Source: Desarmillaria ectypa (lineage: Eukaryota; Basidiomycota; Agaricomycetes; Agaricales; Physalacriaceae). Taken from it: a DNA stretch of 64,000 nucleotides. This document shows positions 1 through 12,085 of the stretch, one piece after another (the first letter of the stretch is position 1; each line of letters begins with the position of its first letter). The notes under the pieces were generated by a model that made no database searches, had not been told where the DNA came from, and was given only the letters and a program-made list of their open reading frames with translations. Made by a program: the position numbers and the translations under genes. The stretch is taken from the NCBI GenBank assembly GCA_030407005.1, contig JAUDYN010000001.1:992001-1056000 (forward strand). The letters are read 5' to 3'.

Positions 1-654
1 CCATAAGAATAACCAGCACCGACCGGCTGAAGAAAAGTTTAGTGATCCTGAATGTCCTAGGATTGATAAATGCAGCATACATGGTCGAGCGCGACGAGGT
101 TGTAGTGTTCGCTCCATTCACTCTGCTCGGGGTTGCGTACAAGTCCGTCTTTGGTCATCGTGCAAGGCGACTGGCCGAAGATCGGGTTGATCAGTCCACT
201 GGTCCCTGGTCCACCTCCAATCGTCAGGCTACCGTGCACTGTGAAAAATCTCTAATAGAAGTCATCGCGGAGAAAAACATACATGACAGGGGCATTCTCA
301 GCATCAGTCTCAGCAGGGAAATACCTAAACAACTTTGAGCGCCTACAGGGGAAGAGCGAAGGAATAGACGCACCAGAAGAACGACCTCTTAGGCTTTTCC
401 TCTGTATCATCCTTCAATCCAACGTGCCCCGAATACGTGAGCACGCCCGCACAAAGTTCTGACGTCGTGATATCGGCGAAGAACGGCTCCATAGTAGGTG
501 TCTGTACCAGCGTCGAGAAACGAAAGAGGGTCCAAGCGAGTAGGCTGCATGAGACGATGATGATACACAGAGTTTTAATGCTGAAGGACGCTGGCTGGTG
601 GTTGATTACGAATGTTGGTAACAATTCTTGCTTTTCCTTGAGCGAAGGCATCAT
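1..654 (-). CDS. Serine carboxypeptidase (peptidase family S10), 5' part, runs off the left edge
   Basis: This is the N-terminal part of an S10 serine carboxypeptidase (carboxypeptidase Y type), which removes C-terminal residues in vacuole or secretory compartments. Exons read 654-374, 324-283, 228-81 and 26-1. The three introns (325-373, 229-282, 27-80) have GT-AG ends and keep the frame. Joined exons give the family blocks SGHVGLKDDTEEKPKRSFFW, LTIGGGPGTSGL and LDHPVGAGYSYG, the conserved region ahead of the catalytic serine. The catalytic Ser, Asp and His lie beyond the edge. Residues about 27-45 are hydrophobic and could act as signal anchor. The start is the first ATG of the open frame. 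The family call is firm; cell location is inferred. Confidence 0.88.
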
Positions 655-2083
655 AGAGAGAGTGCGGGAGAGAAGACCCTGGATGTCATATGGTAGTTCG
701 AGATAAAGCAGTTACACCGGGCCGAGCGATGCGATTTTTATTTAAACAATATCTACATACAATAGTCTCACCGTGAATATTTGAATCCTGACTAAGGAGT
801 AAGAAAGTGAAGAAAAACTTTACCACGAATTCAATATAGACCATTTCCTGTAGGTGGAGGAAACTGCGCATCGTCTCGTGCTTGCAACGCCAAAGGGTCC
901 TCGAACAAATTTGGGAGCTAAAAGCTCATTTATTTCATATTTTCACAAATGATAAATATTGCCATATGGATAGTACACGTCTTTAGAGAGTGTCTGGAAA
1001 TCTAGGAGAAAATTCATTAACAGATTACAACATCAGATACAGATTATTCACGTACCTAGGTGAAGCAGGCTCTTGCGATGCGGATTTGGAAGTACAGCCT
1101 GTATTTTGTTGGTGAAACCGGATACAGCACTTTCCAAATGATCCTGTTACATTGAAAAGAGCACAACCCACACTTGAACATAGCAGCAGGTGCTGGCAAT
1201 TGCCAATTGAGTTCAGGACATGCCAATCGTTATTTGCAGGGAGACCATCCTGGACACGAAATGCCCCGAGGTGAACGTTAAACTTCTTCTCTACGGCATG
1301 ATGTCCCCCTCAATGATATTCTGTGCAAGCCAGGCCACACACTTGGAAGGGAATAAAGATTCCGTGAACAGTCTGCTCGTCTTTAAAGTTCGGAGAGACG
1401 CAAAGGTGGATGAAGGGCTTAAAACAAAAAAGCCACTGTGTAAGGGGTTCGAGGAGGGCAGCGTAGAAATTCACATAAAGATAAGTAAGGCGAAGGCGCC
1501 CTCTATCGACTCGCTTGGCGACGTCGTATGTTCTGATGGTAATGCCAGAGACATCGGAGGGCGATGGATCGCTCGTTGAGAGTTTCAGATGCCGAGAAAC
1601 GAGACAAGTTATACTACTGCTGTGTCGACCCACGATTCAGACTAAAATTCGTAAAGACAGTTATCACTCTTTAACCTATTCGTTCACTACATACATATCT
1701 AGCTTTGGCATTGGTCTTTCCCGTGGGTAATTTCTAGAGGAATATGCACGTTCTGGGTCGATACCATACATTTGTATACTACACTGCGTCCGATCGCAAT
1801 AAACACGGATTGAGTACCTTTTGTCTCCGTCATGATCTGAGTCAAGTCTGAACCCTCTTGTGACTTGTCCTCCTCGGAAGGTCTGATACATAAGATTACA
1901 AATGGCCCTTTGGACCCAAAACAGGGACAATATGTAGGTTAAGGGTTCTCGTTGTGGCAGGTGTAGTGCCAAATAAAGGTTGAACCCGCGTCATTGATGG
2001 ATGGATACAGCAGTCGAGGGCTCAGAGGTAGCCTAAGGGAAAGATATGCGGCTTGCAGAACATCATACTATTATTACCCTATT
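655..2083. other. Gene-poor stretch, no supported gene
   Basis: Open frames on both strands around 1220-1970 (longest ~119 codons) match no family I know and are not linked by convincing splice sites. I see no RNA gene or clear repeat. Confidence 0.4.
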
Positions 2084-2627
2084 TTAGTTTCCATCATTGC
2101 TACACTGCCGACGCCCAATATCAAAATTAGAATCAACCCCTTTCACAAGATCACAACAAGAGACTCACACAGACTTGTATAGTATTCCCTTCACATTTCT
2201 CAGAATTGGGATCAACACTACAAGCGTAACTATGATGCACAAGATCAACAAGAATGTCCAGTATTTAGGTGGATGAGCAGGACGCACTCTACTCCGTTTA
2301 GATGCAGCGCAGTAAACTTGATGGGTGCGGGAGAGCAGCTAAAAGTTCCTACGTCGCATGGGTTGTCAGCGAACACCGTCAAGATGGGGTTACATGAATC
2401 ATCATAAACGCGCCCTGCATCAGCGTTGATAAGAACCAAGCTGGTCACACAAGAAGGGTTGGACATACAAAACCCAGGTAGCCCTCCGCCGGGGTTAGCG
2501 ATACCAAAGCTACAGGAGCGCACGTTCAACGCCTGTGAACGGGAAGGATAACCAGGATAGCATACTTGAATTTGGGGCATATTGCTGTAGCAGAGCCAAT
2601 GAAGAGGGTGAAAAATGCGAACTTCAT
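2084..2627 (-). CDS. Small secreted cysteine-containing protein, copy 1 (family with 'ICPxFNFGI' start)
   Basis: A predicted secreted protein of about 100 residues in five exons: 2627-2566, 2509-2469, 2414-2288, 2229-2169 and 2104-2084. All introns are 54-64 nt with GT-AG ends. The start gives a short signal peptide (MKFAFFTLFIGSATA), followed by ICPKFNFGIANPGGG. The mature part carries regularly spaced cysteines and ends QVCCSNDGN. It is a clear paralogue of the gene at 8191-8723: exons 2-5 have identical lengths (41, 127, 61, 21 nt) and all introns fall in the same places. I recall similar unnamed secreted proteins in other Agaricomycetes, but their function is not known to me. It lies head-away from copy 2, with the tandem 6-Cys genes between. 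Confidence 0.85.
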
Positions 2628-5068
2628 CTAATGTCTCCCCTGGGGCACCAAATGTCAGTCCTCGCACCGAGAATTTCCACCACGAATCTCACTTCATCAC
2701 TCTTCACTTCGATCTACTACAAACGAAGGAACGGCAAATTAAAAAAGAGCGATACGTTGAATAATGTATTGTAAGATGTAGTTCGAGTACAAGTAGCTGG
2801 TAGTCCTTGTCGTTTCATGTACGTGTTTAACGATGCTGTATCGTATCACCATCACATCATGTTCTAAATGCCCGAGAAGCCCAAAATGATGATCACCCGT
2901 CGTAGCTGTAGATCGTTGATGCTGATTTCAGGGTTGAGGATTGTATTATGGGGGGCGCATGTAGCGACAGTAGAAAATAAAGTCTACATGCTTATTATTC
3001 TAGTAGGCCAGCGTCGAAAAAGGGGGATAAAACCTACATATTTCTTCTTTCTGTCCATGGATCCTGAAGTGTGCACGCATCGTTCCGCATTCGTGAGTAT
3101 GATTCATGGAACAGACCTTAGAATCGCCACATGAACCTCAGGTAGTCGACACTTGCGATACGCAGAGGTAGCATTGGTGTCAAAGAGACGTAGTGCTCGA
3201 ATGCATCTTTCCAGGACCGATTCGTGATAGAAAATACCGCTCACTTCATCAAAATGCACCATGGCTGCACCATACGCATCTCTTCGTGGCGCTGGAGAGG
3301 ATCCGGTACAGATCACAGGGTCAATCCCGTGCTCGTCTCTTCCGTCAAAACCTCTCCATTGCCGCCGTTCAGACGTAGCTTCATCTTCCCTCTCTTTGTC
3401 CGCGTCATCTAGATCTCCCTCGAAAGGGATAGATGAATGGATGGAGTGAACCAGGACACAACTTCCATCATTTATGAATCGGTCGGTATATTGTGAGAAT
3501 GCATCGAGGACGGATCTAATTGATTTTTGAGAACGAGACTATCCTTTTGCCCTTCTATATGTAGATTCGATTAGAGATGAATACGTGTCGCATGAAGGTG
3601 GAGTCACTGTGGTACCGATCACTAACTTGTTTTTTTTCGAGGAGGGCAAGGATATTGGTCCTGACTGCTCAGGTCTCGTCTCGCTAAGACTGTATACTTT
3701 ATGGTAGCCAAGACTGCTGCAGTACTGCTAAGGACCTGGGTTACGGCAAAATCTGACCAAATTCGCCTCCTTCCACTGTGAACGTCGTAAGCACAAATAT
3801 AATCGCACGAAAGAGAAATTTACAAGGTCCAATCAATGATGCCTGATGTGTGAAAACTGCATATTTGGAGGCTGCTAGGTTCGGTCGAAAGCAAAGTAAC
3901 TCGTCCCGTGAAGGCATTTACCTCATATTGGAATGAACCTCAGCGATGCAAGGACCTGTGCATCTACTGGCTTCAATTTTTGAGTCGGGTCTGGTGAGAT
4001 TGTCTTCTGAATGGAACCCGGGCTAGGGGAAAATCTGACCGCTTAAGACTGGCTCCTCTGCACAATGAATGAGCGGAAATACTTTGGACAGCGACCAAGT
4101 CACACTGGCAACTGATAGAAGCTCGTCGACCTTTGTGATAGCCCTTTAGCCTTCATCAAGGTCCACATCGCGTTTGGTCTGGTTGTGCAACTATGTAGGA
4201 ATCGTGTCGAGCCCAAAGGAAATACAGGTTGTTTGGGATTTAATAGACGTCCTGTTACGTGTCAATGGACATTTGGACTCGAAAACAAGATTATCGTCAA
4301 TGTATGTACGAGTATCGCTTCATTGAAGCCAGTTCTCACTGCAACGACCTAGGTAAGCTTCGGTGAGGTTGGTGTAGCAAAACAAACAGTTGCAGACCGG
4401 TGACCGGCGAAGACGAGCGAGTTGGACTTGGAGAACATCCGGAACAAAATAAACCACAACAAGCGCCACCCGCTGACTTCGGAGGCCTCAAGTACGTCAA
4501 AACTACGTAGTACCGACAGGACTCAGCCTGCATTAGTGTGTCGTACCCACATGGTAGCTACTTCACAGGCCATGTCAGGTCGCGTCGAAGCAGTCGTTTC
4601 CAGTGAAAATTTCCGTTTTCATGGTTAAGTCTCTTTTGAAGCCACTTGGTCGTTGTTTGCTCTCCAAACACCGGAATTCGACTCGAGAAGCCATCACCAG
4701 TGGGATTCCATTCAAAAGGTAAGTATGCAACCTTCTATATCCACCTTTCAACCACAAATAACCTCTCACTTACCCTTCTATAGGCTCAGTGTGCATCAGG
4801 TAGATCTTCAATTTGGAGCAGGTATTAGTGGTAGACGTTTGAGCGAACACGGGACTATTGACATGACAGCTGACCATTTTGCCTGTCATCTCGTCGTTCT
4901 CTCTCGAGTCCGTTGCTCACGCGCGAACCTTCAATACAATTCGTGACCGTGACTATCGACAGAATTCCAGTACAAAAGGACTGTGATCCTCGCAGTGGAC
5001 ATCATCGCACTCACAGCAGATTTCAGTGCCTGTTCTCCCTTTCCACTGCGATTCAGATATCAAACGCC
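2628..5068. other. Intergenic region; right part belongs to the duplicated block
   Basis: No gene is supported. A minus-strand frame at 3104-3316 reads like protein for ~50 codons but has no recognisable partner exons. From about 4430 onward the sequence is homologous to the 6130-6730 region upstream of the second 6-Cys gene. Confidence 0.4.
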
Positions 5069-5427
5069 ATGAAAATTCGCTTCCTTCTATCTACCATCCT
5101 CGCCGCGTGCGCCGTGAATGTAATGGCAGATGACACGCAGGTAGTGCTGCCTGCAGACACAAAGTACTGCTCCAATGGCGGAAAGATTGACAAGGACAAC
5201 GATACATGGGCCAAGTACATTATATTCGGAGCATTATTATTTTTTCACTTACATAGATCTGTTTCTGTAGGAAAGGCTGCGACCCCGATTCTAGCGCCGG
5301 GATTAAAAGTGCCCATAATTGCAAGAACTCAGGCGGCAAATATTACTTGTGTAAACAGGGAACCACTTGGACGTGCAGTGCAGTGAAGAACATGGTTGGC
5401 CTGGAAAAGGGAGAATGCTTCAAGTAA
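5069..5427 (+). CDS. Small secreted 6-cysteine protein, tandem copy A
   Basis: Two exons, 5069-5214 and 5271-5427, around a 56-nt GT-AG intron (5215-5270), encode about 100 residues. A signal peptide (MKIRFLLSTILAACAVNVMA) is followed by a mature region with six cysteines in the contexts YCSNGG, KGCDP, HNCK, YYLCKQ, WTCSAV and GECFK. Six Cys would fit three disulphides. I do not recognise the family; size, secretion signal and Cys content resemble fungal small secreted or effector-like proteins, and a role outside the cell is inference only. Its tandem paralogue starts at 6738. A TATA-like box upstream is degenerate here (TACAAAAG at about 4971) but intact in copy B. Confidence 0.85.
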
Positions 5428-6737
5428 ATGTAATTCGTGTTGAGATATACAATTGCCTTCAATGTGACTTCGAATGCCCCTATTGACGCGAAACTGGTCC
5501 ATGCGTGGGAATATGTCCTCGGATTTCTCCGCGATGTAACACATTCTGGTACTTCGTCGGATCGGTCTGTTTCGTTCCATGACACGTTCCTCACTCATGA
5601 TCATGCTGGAGTCATCCTTTGGATAGTGAAAGCCTCAGTTGGACACGGTGTTCTGTCAAATATACAGGTAGCTGACTAGTAATCCTCCACAATTCTTCAC
5701 ATGTAGACTCACAGTTTTTTTTGACTCAATGTGTATCTCTCTTTTCCCTCGAATCTGCTCGGGCTTAATATTGTTCTCCATTCGGTGGTCGGTGCTCCAT
5801 GATATGGAAAGATGCACACGCACCGCTGTCGGACTCCGAATAATCTACGCTCTAGATCAACTGACACTACCATCTTCGTTGTCTCCTACCACCACCGATA
5901 ATCCGGATATTTATGTGACTGCCCGCTCCAAAGGCAAATCCACGGAAATCAATGACCAGAGCGGTGCGCTACATCATAACAAACATATGTCTGAACTGTA
6001 GATGGGATCAAAACCTGGAATCTTGATTACCCTGGGACCGAAATCGTTCGCCATCCAATGATCCATCCTAGGCCTCCTGAATGAAACTGCTGCGGACTTT
6101 GGGGTAGGGACGTGACGTAGCAATAAGCATAACAAGCCACAAGAAACGCCACACGCTGACTTCGGAAGCCTGGCTCGTCGAAAGTACGGTAACGTAGTAG
6201 TATGCTGTAGCACCATCAGGACTCGGTCTACACGAGTATATTTTACCAACACGGTCGTAGCTATTTTGCTGGCCGCGTCTCAGCAGTCATTTCCGGTGAA
6301 GATTTCTATATACTCAGCATCAGCCTGAGGTCTCTTTTCGAAGCTGCTACTTTCCAAACACCGGAATTCAATTTGAGAAGCCAACGTCAACGGTCTTCCA
6401 TTGCAAAGTTAAGTACACAACCTTCTATGTCCACTCTGCGACCACGTACAGCCTGGCACTCACTCTTCTATACGCTCGGTATGCATCAAGTAGATCTCCA
6501 GGAATTGATGGTTAGACACGAGACTATTGACAGCTGACCATTTTTCCTGTCGTAGTCGCCGTTCTCTCTAGTCACTGCTCTTGCACTCACTTTCAATACA
6601 ATCTGTTTGTGTGAGTCTCGACAGAAGTTCAGTATAAGAGGACTGTAGTCCTTGTAGCGTACATCATCGCACTCGTACCAGATCTCATTGCCTGTTCTCC
6701 TGTTCCACTGGGTTTCGTGATTCTGATAACAGGCACC
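5428..6737. other. Spacer between the tandem 6-Cys genes
   Basis: Non-coding, made of the 3' flank of block A and the 5' flank of block B of the tandem duplication. The only notable signal is TATAAGAG near 6633, about 105 bp before the ATG of copy B. Confidence 0.5.
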
Positions 6738-7083
6738 ATGCAAATTCGCTTTCTTTTATCTATCATCCTCACTGCATGCGCCGTGAATGTCATGGCGGAT
6801 GTTGCGCAGCCTGCGGGAAAAACAAAGTACTGCTCCAATGGTGGAAAGATTGACAAGAACAACGATACATGGATCAAGTATGTTATACTCAGAGCATAAT
6901 TATTTTTGTTTACTTACATAGATCTGTTTCCGCAGGAAAGGTTGCGACCCCGCTCGTAGCGATGGGATTAAAAGTGCCCATAATTGCAAAGGCAAATATT
7001 ACTTGTGCAAGCAGAGAGATACTTGGACATGCAGTGCAGTGAGGAACATGGTTGGACTGGAGAAGGGAGAATGCTTCAAATAA
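6738..7083 (+). CDS. Small secreted 6-cysteine protein, tandem copy B
   Basis: Two exons, 6738-6877 and 6936-7083, with a 58-nt intron at the same position and phase as in copy A. The protein is about 95 residues with signal peptide MQIRFLLSIILTACAVNVMA. All six cysteines are conserved. Differences from copy A cluster in the loop after GCDP and in a three-residue deletion before KYYLCKQ. The frame also opens upstream at 6717, but alignment with copy A shows that the ATG at 6738 is the start. The gene is intact, so both copies may be expressed. Function is unknown. Confidence 0.85.
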
Positions 7084-8190
7084 ATGTAATTCGTGTGAAG
7101 ATATAATTATAATTTACTTCAATGGACTTCGAAAACCCTTATTGACGCGAAATTGGTCCGTGCGTGGAAATAAGTTTCTCGGATTTCGAGTCGGCATTGT
7201 TCGGCTGACTCTTTGTCATATTCGAAACCATCCTTGAGGATAGCGCTAGCCTCAGTGGGTCGCGGTGCTCTTTCGAATATTCGAGTAGCTGACTGGTACT
7301 CCCCCAAAAGATTATTTAATAGACTCTGCTCGCAATTTTTTGACTCAAAGTATGCTTTTGTTTCTCCGACTCGAATCTCCTCATCCTTAATTTCGTTCTC
7401 CAGTCGGTGCTCGATGTCATAGAGAGGTGTATGTGTCTTATTTGTGCTCTGGTTTGCACAGCGACACCACTGTCGGGCATCGGGATCCATGCGAATAATC
7501 TACACTCTAAATCAATGGGCGCTGCCAGTGGCATCTTTGTCGTCTCTTACTACACATATAACTCGGATACCGGATATAAGGTAAAATCCACAGAAATTGA
7601 TGATCAGAGCGGGGCGCCGCATCATATCATAGAACATGTTTGAACTATAGATGGGATCAAAACCTGAAATCCGAATTGTTTACCCTGGGATCGAAATCGT
7701 TTGCTCTTCAACGATACACCCTTTTCCTATTGTGTGAAACTGCTGCGGGCTTTGGAGTAGGGAGTGTAGCATAGCAGTAAGTCATATACATCGTTTCAAG
7801 CGTGCAGATCATATTCAAAATACCCTCCTTTTCTGGTATAGGTTTATGTCAGGCCTAAAGCTGGTGTACTCAAATGAATCTAATACTGGTGTTTCATCCT
7901 CGCGATGAATGGTAAAATCAAACATCATAAAATTTGTCGTCACGGTCCAACTTTAGGGTTCGTACTGCCCTCACCTCGAGTACGTTTCAGGGCCCAGGTC
8001 TCCATGGAGTTCGTACCCGGCTTCAACCCCCCATGACCATGAGCAACCTTTTGTGTGCTTATTGCCCGATGTTATCCCGCTGTACCTTTGGCTCGATGCG
8101 GTCCCCGGTGGTGTCATAATTGTTTCAAGCGCCATATAAAAGCCCAAGTATTTTTGAAGAATACCTCCAACGCAACTCACCGTCAACGAG
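7084..8190. other. Intergenic, 3' flank of duplicated block B
   Basis: A 123-codon minus-strand frame at 7119-7490 overlies sequence whose counterpart in block A is full of stops on that strand, so I read it as chance. From about 7776 the similarity to block A ends. Confidence 0.4.
8135..8142 (+). promoter_or_regulatory. TATA box of the secreted protein at 8191
   Basis: TATAAAAG lies 49 bp upstream of the ATG at 8191, close for a short fungal leader. Confidence 0.55.
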
Positions 8191-8723
8191 ATGCAATTCA
8201 CTCTCAAAACCCTTGCTATCCTCGCCGCCACAGTTGGTATGGCCAAAGCCATCTGTCCTGGCTTCAAGTACGCGGATTTCCCCTGTTCGTAACATACACT
8301 AACCATAAGTTTTACAGCTTCGGCATTGCCGACCTTGGAGGAGGGCCCCCGGGCTCTTGTACGTGACATATTTCCAAGCTGCCTCCCTCAGATTTAGCTG
8401 ACCATTTTCAGGGCGGGTCTATGACGATTCATGCAATTCGGTTCTGACTGTCATTACCGACAACCCGTGCACGCAGGGCTCCTTTGACTGTAGCCCTGCC
8501 CCCATCACTTTCACTGGGTTGCATCTTAACGGGCTAAAGTAGGCCCTCAAGTCTGTGAAGTCGTGTCAATCACTTACGGTTTCCTCGTAGCTATGCCTGC
8601 CGTGGCGATCCCAATTCGGGCTCCTGTAATGGACACGGTATCCAAGTCTGCGTACGTCCCTGCTCACATGTTTGATAGAGAGAAACTAACCTTTAATATC
8701 AGTGCCGCAACGACGGGAACTAA
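8191..8723 (+). CDS. Small secreted cysteine-containing protein, copy 2 (paralogue of 2084-2627)
   Basis: Five exons: 8191-8267, 8318-8358, 8412-8538, 8591-8651 and 8703-8723. Introns are 50-53 nt with GT-AG ends, and the third uses a weaker GTAGGC donor. The product is about 108 residues: signal peptide ending GMAKA, then ICPGFNFGIADLGGG, RVYDDSCN, SFDCSPAPITFTGLHLNGL, YACRGDPNSGSC and a terminal CCRNDGN. Exons 2-5 match the copy at 2084-2627 in length and phase, so both arose from one spliced ancestor. An unspliced reading stops early, so only the spliced form makes the product. Role unknown; extracellular location is inferred from the signal peptide. Confidence 0.87.
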
Positions 8724-8818
8724 ATCCATTTCTCTGCTGTACTGTACTATGTACCATATAACAATTCGACAAGCGGCCTACGCAGTATTCGAATACAAAT
8801 CACGATCATAGTCTTGAA

Positions 8819-11800
8819 TCATCCATGTGCCTTAAAATTCCACCATGGCGCAGCTTGGGAAGAAACTTGGGTTGCTCCACGGGCCACCAACCAGCTGTAT
8901 GCATCCCATCCAAACGGTTGCCTTGAAAGCATATCCAGCGCGGTTTCCCCCACCTTTGTCCGGGCGTTAACATCAGCGCCGTTGTCAAACAATGCCTTCA
9001 CAGCCTCATCAGCATTATCAAACGTTAACCGGAACTTCGCCGGTAGGGATGACTGCCAAATCTTGTCGTAAGGAACATTTCTCCACCTTTTAAGCTGCCA
9101 GAACCCTCTACCCTTCTCCTCGTACGTCCGACACGCATAATGCAGGGGAGTAAATCCTTCATCATCAGCAGCGTTGATATCTGCTCCATGCTCAAGCAAC
9201 ATGCGAACAGCGACGTCGAAGGATTCAGACAAACGGTAGACATGGTGAAGAGGCGTCACCCCTTCATTGTCAACAATTCGAGGATCGGCGCCAGCCTTCA
9301 GAAGAGCAATGACGGTCTCCACACGCGAAGCAAGGTGCAAAGGTGTCTCGCCATTGATGTTCCTTGCATTAACGTCGCCACCAGCATCCACCAGACGCCG
9401 AACAAGGGCAGTATTCTCAGCGTGTCCTTTGTCACCAAAAGCATTTTGGGCCACTAGGTGCAAGGGTGATGCTCGCTGTTTATTGAGGACATTAGGATCG
9501 CCGCCGTATTTTAACAGTAGATCTATGAGCTCGAGAGAGGGAACCAGTTGCGTGTACTTCATAAGGTTTGCATCCTTTGAGAGAGGTGAAAGTGGAGGTT
9601 TCCAATATCGATCACGGAGGGGTCGTTCTGAAGTCAACCACCGTGAAAATGCTCTATGTAGAGCCAAGTCCCGATCAGCCACTGCGTGGAGGGCTGTGTG
9701 TCCATAAGGAGGGCTTCCATAGTTGATATAGCTTGTAAAGCCATTGCGAAGGAAGAGTCCCATTAACTTTGGCTCAGTGATCTCGTGTAGCGGCGGTGTT
9801 ACTAACTTTAGCTCGTCCGCGGGCGGAATCTGCTTGCTAGTGTCGGCGAGAGCGTCGAATAGGACGCGATACCCTGCATAATTGACTTTTGCGAAGGTAG
9901 TGGTACCAAAATGAGCCGTCGTCCCCCTTTTGCTGACGACAGTCACGTCAGCACCACAGTCAAGTGCCCGTTTAACTGTTTGGTCAGCCCAACTGTCAAT
10001 CTGGTAATGGAGAGGTGTGTAACCGTATGTGTCTATACATCTGACTGCAGCAGGACAAAGGTCCATCAGGCTCATGGCGACCTCGTCTATGAATGCGCAA
10101 TGTAGGGGGACACGTCCCCCGCTATCCTGTGCTAAGGGATCTGCACCATATCTTCCAAGGACACGAACAACATCAGCAGACTCCGCAGTGTGGAGAGGCG
10201 TATCCGAGTCATTGGCTACTGCGTCTATCAGTGCACCGTTCTGTATTAGTAGCTCTGCAATTTCGCCGGAAGGAGCGACGTGGAGAGGCATGTAGCCCTC
10301 TGGTACCGCATGCCGCCTAGCATATACGTTTGCTCCAAAATTGATCAAAACTTGGGCGGCCGCGACGGATTTCACCATATGTAAAGGCGTACGGCCGTAT
10401 TTATCTAGAGCACCGACGTTGGTCTTTTTTTGAAGGAGTGCCCGAATGACATCCACTGCGTCCGCTTCCACGGCTAGATGGAGAAGAACTCCGCCTTGTT
10501 CTCCTAGTGCAGACACCCGGCTTGTCTCGAATATGTGCAAAAACTCTTTCATAGCTAGGGTACCCCCGGTCTGAAAGTGATGGAGGGCAAGTCGAATAGC
10601 GGAGATCCAATCCCATGGCCTACTTCTGGTTGATTCTTCGAGTTCGCGCAGAACAAGACTTGAATAGCTGCTGTCGTCACCATGTCGCCATGTCTGGGAG
10701 GGAGTAAGAACGTCTAATAATGCAATATTGGCGCCTGGGGCTCACGGTATATGGAAAAGGCACCTTCGGTATCCATCCGACCTGTTGGAATTCATTCCAC
10801 TGGGCCGCAACTTGCCGTTCATTTGCGTCTGTGAAGTACTTTCTAGCGATGAACGAGTGCAAAATGAAAAGACGGTAAATTACAATACCTGTACAATGGA
10901 AACGTAGGGACTCGGGGAAATACAAGAAGCGTCGCAAGCTGTCGAAAGCGACGTAAAGACGTCCTGCCATGACATTCTGGTACTGGGACTCCTGCGGACG
11001 GTACCCCGTATAGTTGTCAAGAAACCCTCAACCTCCACCACATTGTTTTTGATGAGGGAATCAGACGCTCCATCTTCGGTGGAGAGCTGAAGACTCGGAA
11101 TGTCGGCGTCGCTGACAGTGGGAAATGGAAGACGGCCGTCATTGGCAACTTCCCATATCATCACTCCGTAAGAATAGAGATCTCGTTGAGGAAGATTGGC
11201 ATACTGGCGCAAGGACAGGGGCGCCTCAACAAGAGTCTCTGGCGCCTTAAATCGCACAGTTCCTCTTGCACCAACAGCAAGATTTCGTGCAGTCGTATCG
11301 GGGACGCAGAATCCGAAATCGGATACTTTTGCGGTCAACATAGGGACACAGTTATCAAACCAATTTTCTGCCGTGTAAAAGATGAGGATGTTGTCCGACT
11401 TGACGTCGGCGTGTACGATTTCGATGAGGTGAAGGGCTTCGAGACCGGCAGCTACGTCCAGACAAAATCGGGTCTTTAGATGTCTAGGAAGCCCTCCCTG
11501 CGATTTCCGAAGAAGACTTCCCAATGATCCAACGGATCGCTCCATGACAATCCGAGGCAGGAGGCGTTCGCTTCCGCTTTCCTCGAGCACGACGCCAAGA
11601 AGGGTTGCAACGTTTGGGTGTAAAGAAAGATGGGACATAACTCGTATTTCATCTAGGACTTCCCTGATGATCGAACTTAAGATATGGGGATGCTTGTGGA
11701 TACTTTCTCGAGGGGTTTTCACCGCAACGAATGAGGAATAGATGCTTCGATCAAGAAACCTCCCTTCCTGGACGTGGAAGCTGGCGCCAAGTCCTATTTT

Positions 11801-12031
11801 CTTCCCTAGCTGAAGGCTGCCCCCATCTATAACGGCTACCTTGAGCATGTCAAGATAGTCAATGAGCTGGTCATAGCTAGTAGGTCGTGTCGAGATGTCC
11901 GTATGTGATGACAGAACACTAGTTCGAGTGTTGAAATTCTCTGTATCCGACGGGAAGTAGCTGGCATTAGAGTCGATACCATTTTCCCCCTCGATATTGA
12001 GCGAATAGAATAGTTTTGAGGTGTCGTCCAT
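8819..12031 (-). CDS. Protein kinase with C-terminal ankyrin repeats
   Basis: The N-terminal part (12031 to about 10900) is a protein kinase: glycine loop IGLGASFHVQEG, VAVKTP lysine, catalytic loop HADVKSDNIL (HAD in place of HRD), SDFGFC magnesium motif and FKAPE. The C-terminal part (10552-8819, about 577 residues uninterrupted) is a string of more than ten ankyrin repeats of the GxTPLHxA / LLxxGADxNA type. Between them, about 10930-10552 reads as linker exons; GT-AG introns near 10689-10740 and 10822-10920 would join the frames through YSSLVLRELEES, which recurs in the broken copy at 13.8 kb. I therefore propose one gene, though two adjacent genes are possible. An in-frame ATG at 12085 is an alternative start. 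Substrate unknown; ankyrins suggest protein binding. Confidence 0.72.
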
Positions 12032-12085
12032 GGCCTTATCCTTTCCGAGATGTACGCAAACAACGCGACAGCGCCCCGGTCCCAC

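Larger units (their letters stand above)
4430..7775 (+). repeat. Tandem segmental duplication, two diverged blocks of about 1.65-1.7 kb
   Basis: Two head-to-tail blocks, about 4430-6130 and 6130-7775, align along their length. Anchors are ACACCGGAATTC near 4669 and near 6359, the ATGs at 5069 and 6738, and GATGGGATCAAAACCTG at 6001 and 7650. Offsets drift between 1,649 and 1,700 bp, so many small indels have accumulated. Each block carries one 6-Cys secreted-protein gene, and coding parts are better conserved than flanks. Block limits are approximate. Confidence 0.8.

Noticed and set aside
1220..1972. Overlapping frames of 70-119 codons on both strands
   Set aside because: Neither strand shows a family motif or joining splice sites; treated as chance.
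7119..7490. 123-codon minus-strand frame downstream of 6-Cys copy B
   Set aside because: The homologous position in block A has several stops on that strand, so it is not conserved coding.
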